Shown: positions 6,210 to 6,294 of the stretch, piece by piece | Numbering within the stretch: position 1 is the stretch's first letter | Layout of the letters: each line of letters opens with the position of its first letter | Assembly: GCA_900319195.1 (NCBI GenBank) | Contig: ONNL01000071.1 | Coordinates: 1-6,294, forward strand | Reading direction: 5' to 3' | Length of the DNA: 6,294 nt | Origin: an uncultured Ruminococcus sp. | GTDB lineage: Bacteria > Bacillota > Clostridia > Oscillospirales > Ruminococcaceae | The notes under the pieces: model-generated | What the model was told of the DNA's origin: nothing | The model's database searches: none | The model's input: only the letters and a program-made list of their open reading frames with translations | Program-made: the position numbers and the translations under genes

Positions 6210-6294
6210 ATGACTCCCTGCAGTGCAGGGTGCGGGTGTCCGGTGGACGCCCAACGGAAGTGCCCTTGGGGTACACCTCTGCGAAGCAGAAGCA
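6210..6294 (+). CDS. Possible start of a Cys-rich small ORF, cut by the window end
   Basis: An ATG at 6210 has a good ribosome binding site, AAAAGGAG at 6195-6202, 7 nt upstream, and stays open for 28 codons to the edge. The peptide begins MTPCSAGCGCPVDAQRKC and has cysteines at 4, 8, 10 and 18. It follows the T7 terminator. I do not recognise it. Because it coincides with four consecutive hairpins, the frame may be a translated repeat element rather than a gene. Confidence 0.3.
   Translation, partial: MTPCSAGCGCPVDAQRKCPWGTPLRSRS
6216..6290. repeat. Run of four tandem hairpins at the right edge
   Basis: Four self-complementary units follow one another with gaps of 3-7 nt: CCCTGCA/TGCAGGG (6216-6230), GGGTGTCC/GGACGCCC around GGT (6234-6252, one G-U pair), GTGCCC/GGGTAC around TTG (6260-6274, one G-U pair) and TCTGC/GCAGA around GAA (6278-6290). 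This density of short GC-rich stems is unlike the coding DNA in the window and suggests a structured RNA or an interspersed repeat that continues beyond the edge. Confidence 0.55.

Noticed and set aside
1..6294. CRISPR array, tRNA, rRNA, insertion sequence or phage genes
   Set aside because: No regularly spaced repeats, cloverleaf, transposase motif or phage protein was seen on either strand.

Overview
The window looks like a chromosomal segment of a fibre-degrading gut or rumen Firmicute, most likely Ruminococcus or a close Oscillospiraceae relative. The evidence is a secreted carbohydrate-active protein ending in a ruminococcal-looking dockerin, AGGAGG-type ribosome binding sites, AT-rich promoters, and a Clostridia-like pairing of tmcAL with ackA. 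The species cannot be fixed from sequence reading alone.

Layout: 1-328 has no confident gene. It holds a GC-rich hairpin at the left edge and a possible 44-47 codon remnant of a small membrane peptide on the minus strand. 329-1531 (minus) is tmcAL, the tRNA-Met cytidine acetate ligase. 1532-1732 is a divergent control region with back-to-back promoters that may share one palindromic TTGCAA -35 box, a 12-bp inverted repeat and a small hairpin. 1733-2932 (plus) is ackA, acetate kinase, ended by a clear intrinsic terminator at 3028-3064. 3158-3186 is a strong extended -10 promoter for the 954-residue secreted protein at 3231-6095, which has a signal peptide, a right-handed beta-helix glycoside-hydrolase-like domain, a beta-sandwich linker, a CBM6 and a dockerin. 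It is followed by three hairpins, the last with seven T residues. From 6210 to the right edge there is a run of four closely spaced hairpins overlapping a short Cys-rich open frame that is cut by the window end.

How it fits together: ackA makes ATP and acetate at the end of fermentation. TmcAL consumes acetate and ATP to acetylate the wobble cytidine of elongator tRNA-Met, so the divergent pair shares a metabolite. The dockerin protein is a separate transcription unit and would act outside the cell on plant polysaccharide, probably docked to a cohesin scaffold. The three genes are of known kinds. The least explained parts are the divergent control region and the structured segment at the right edge.
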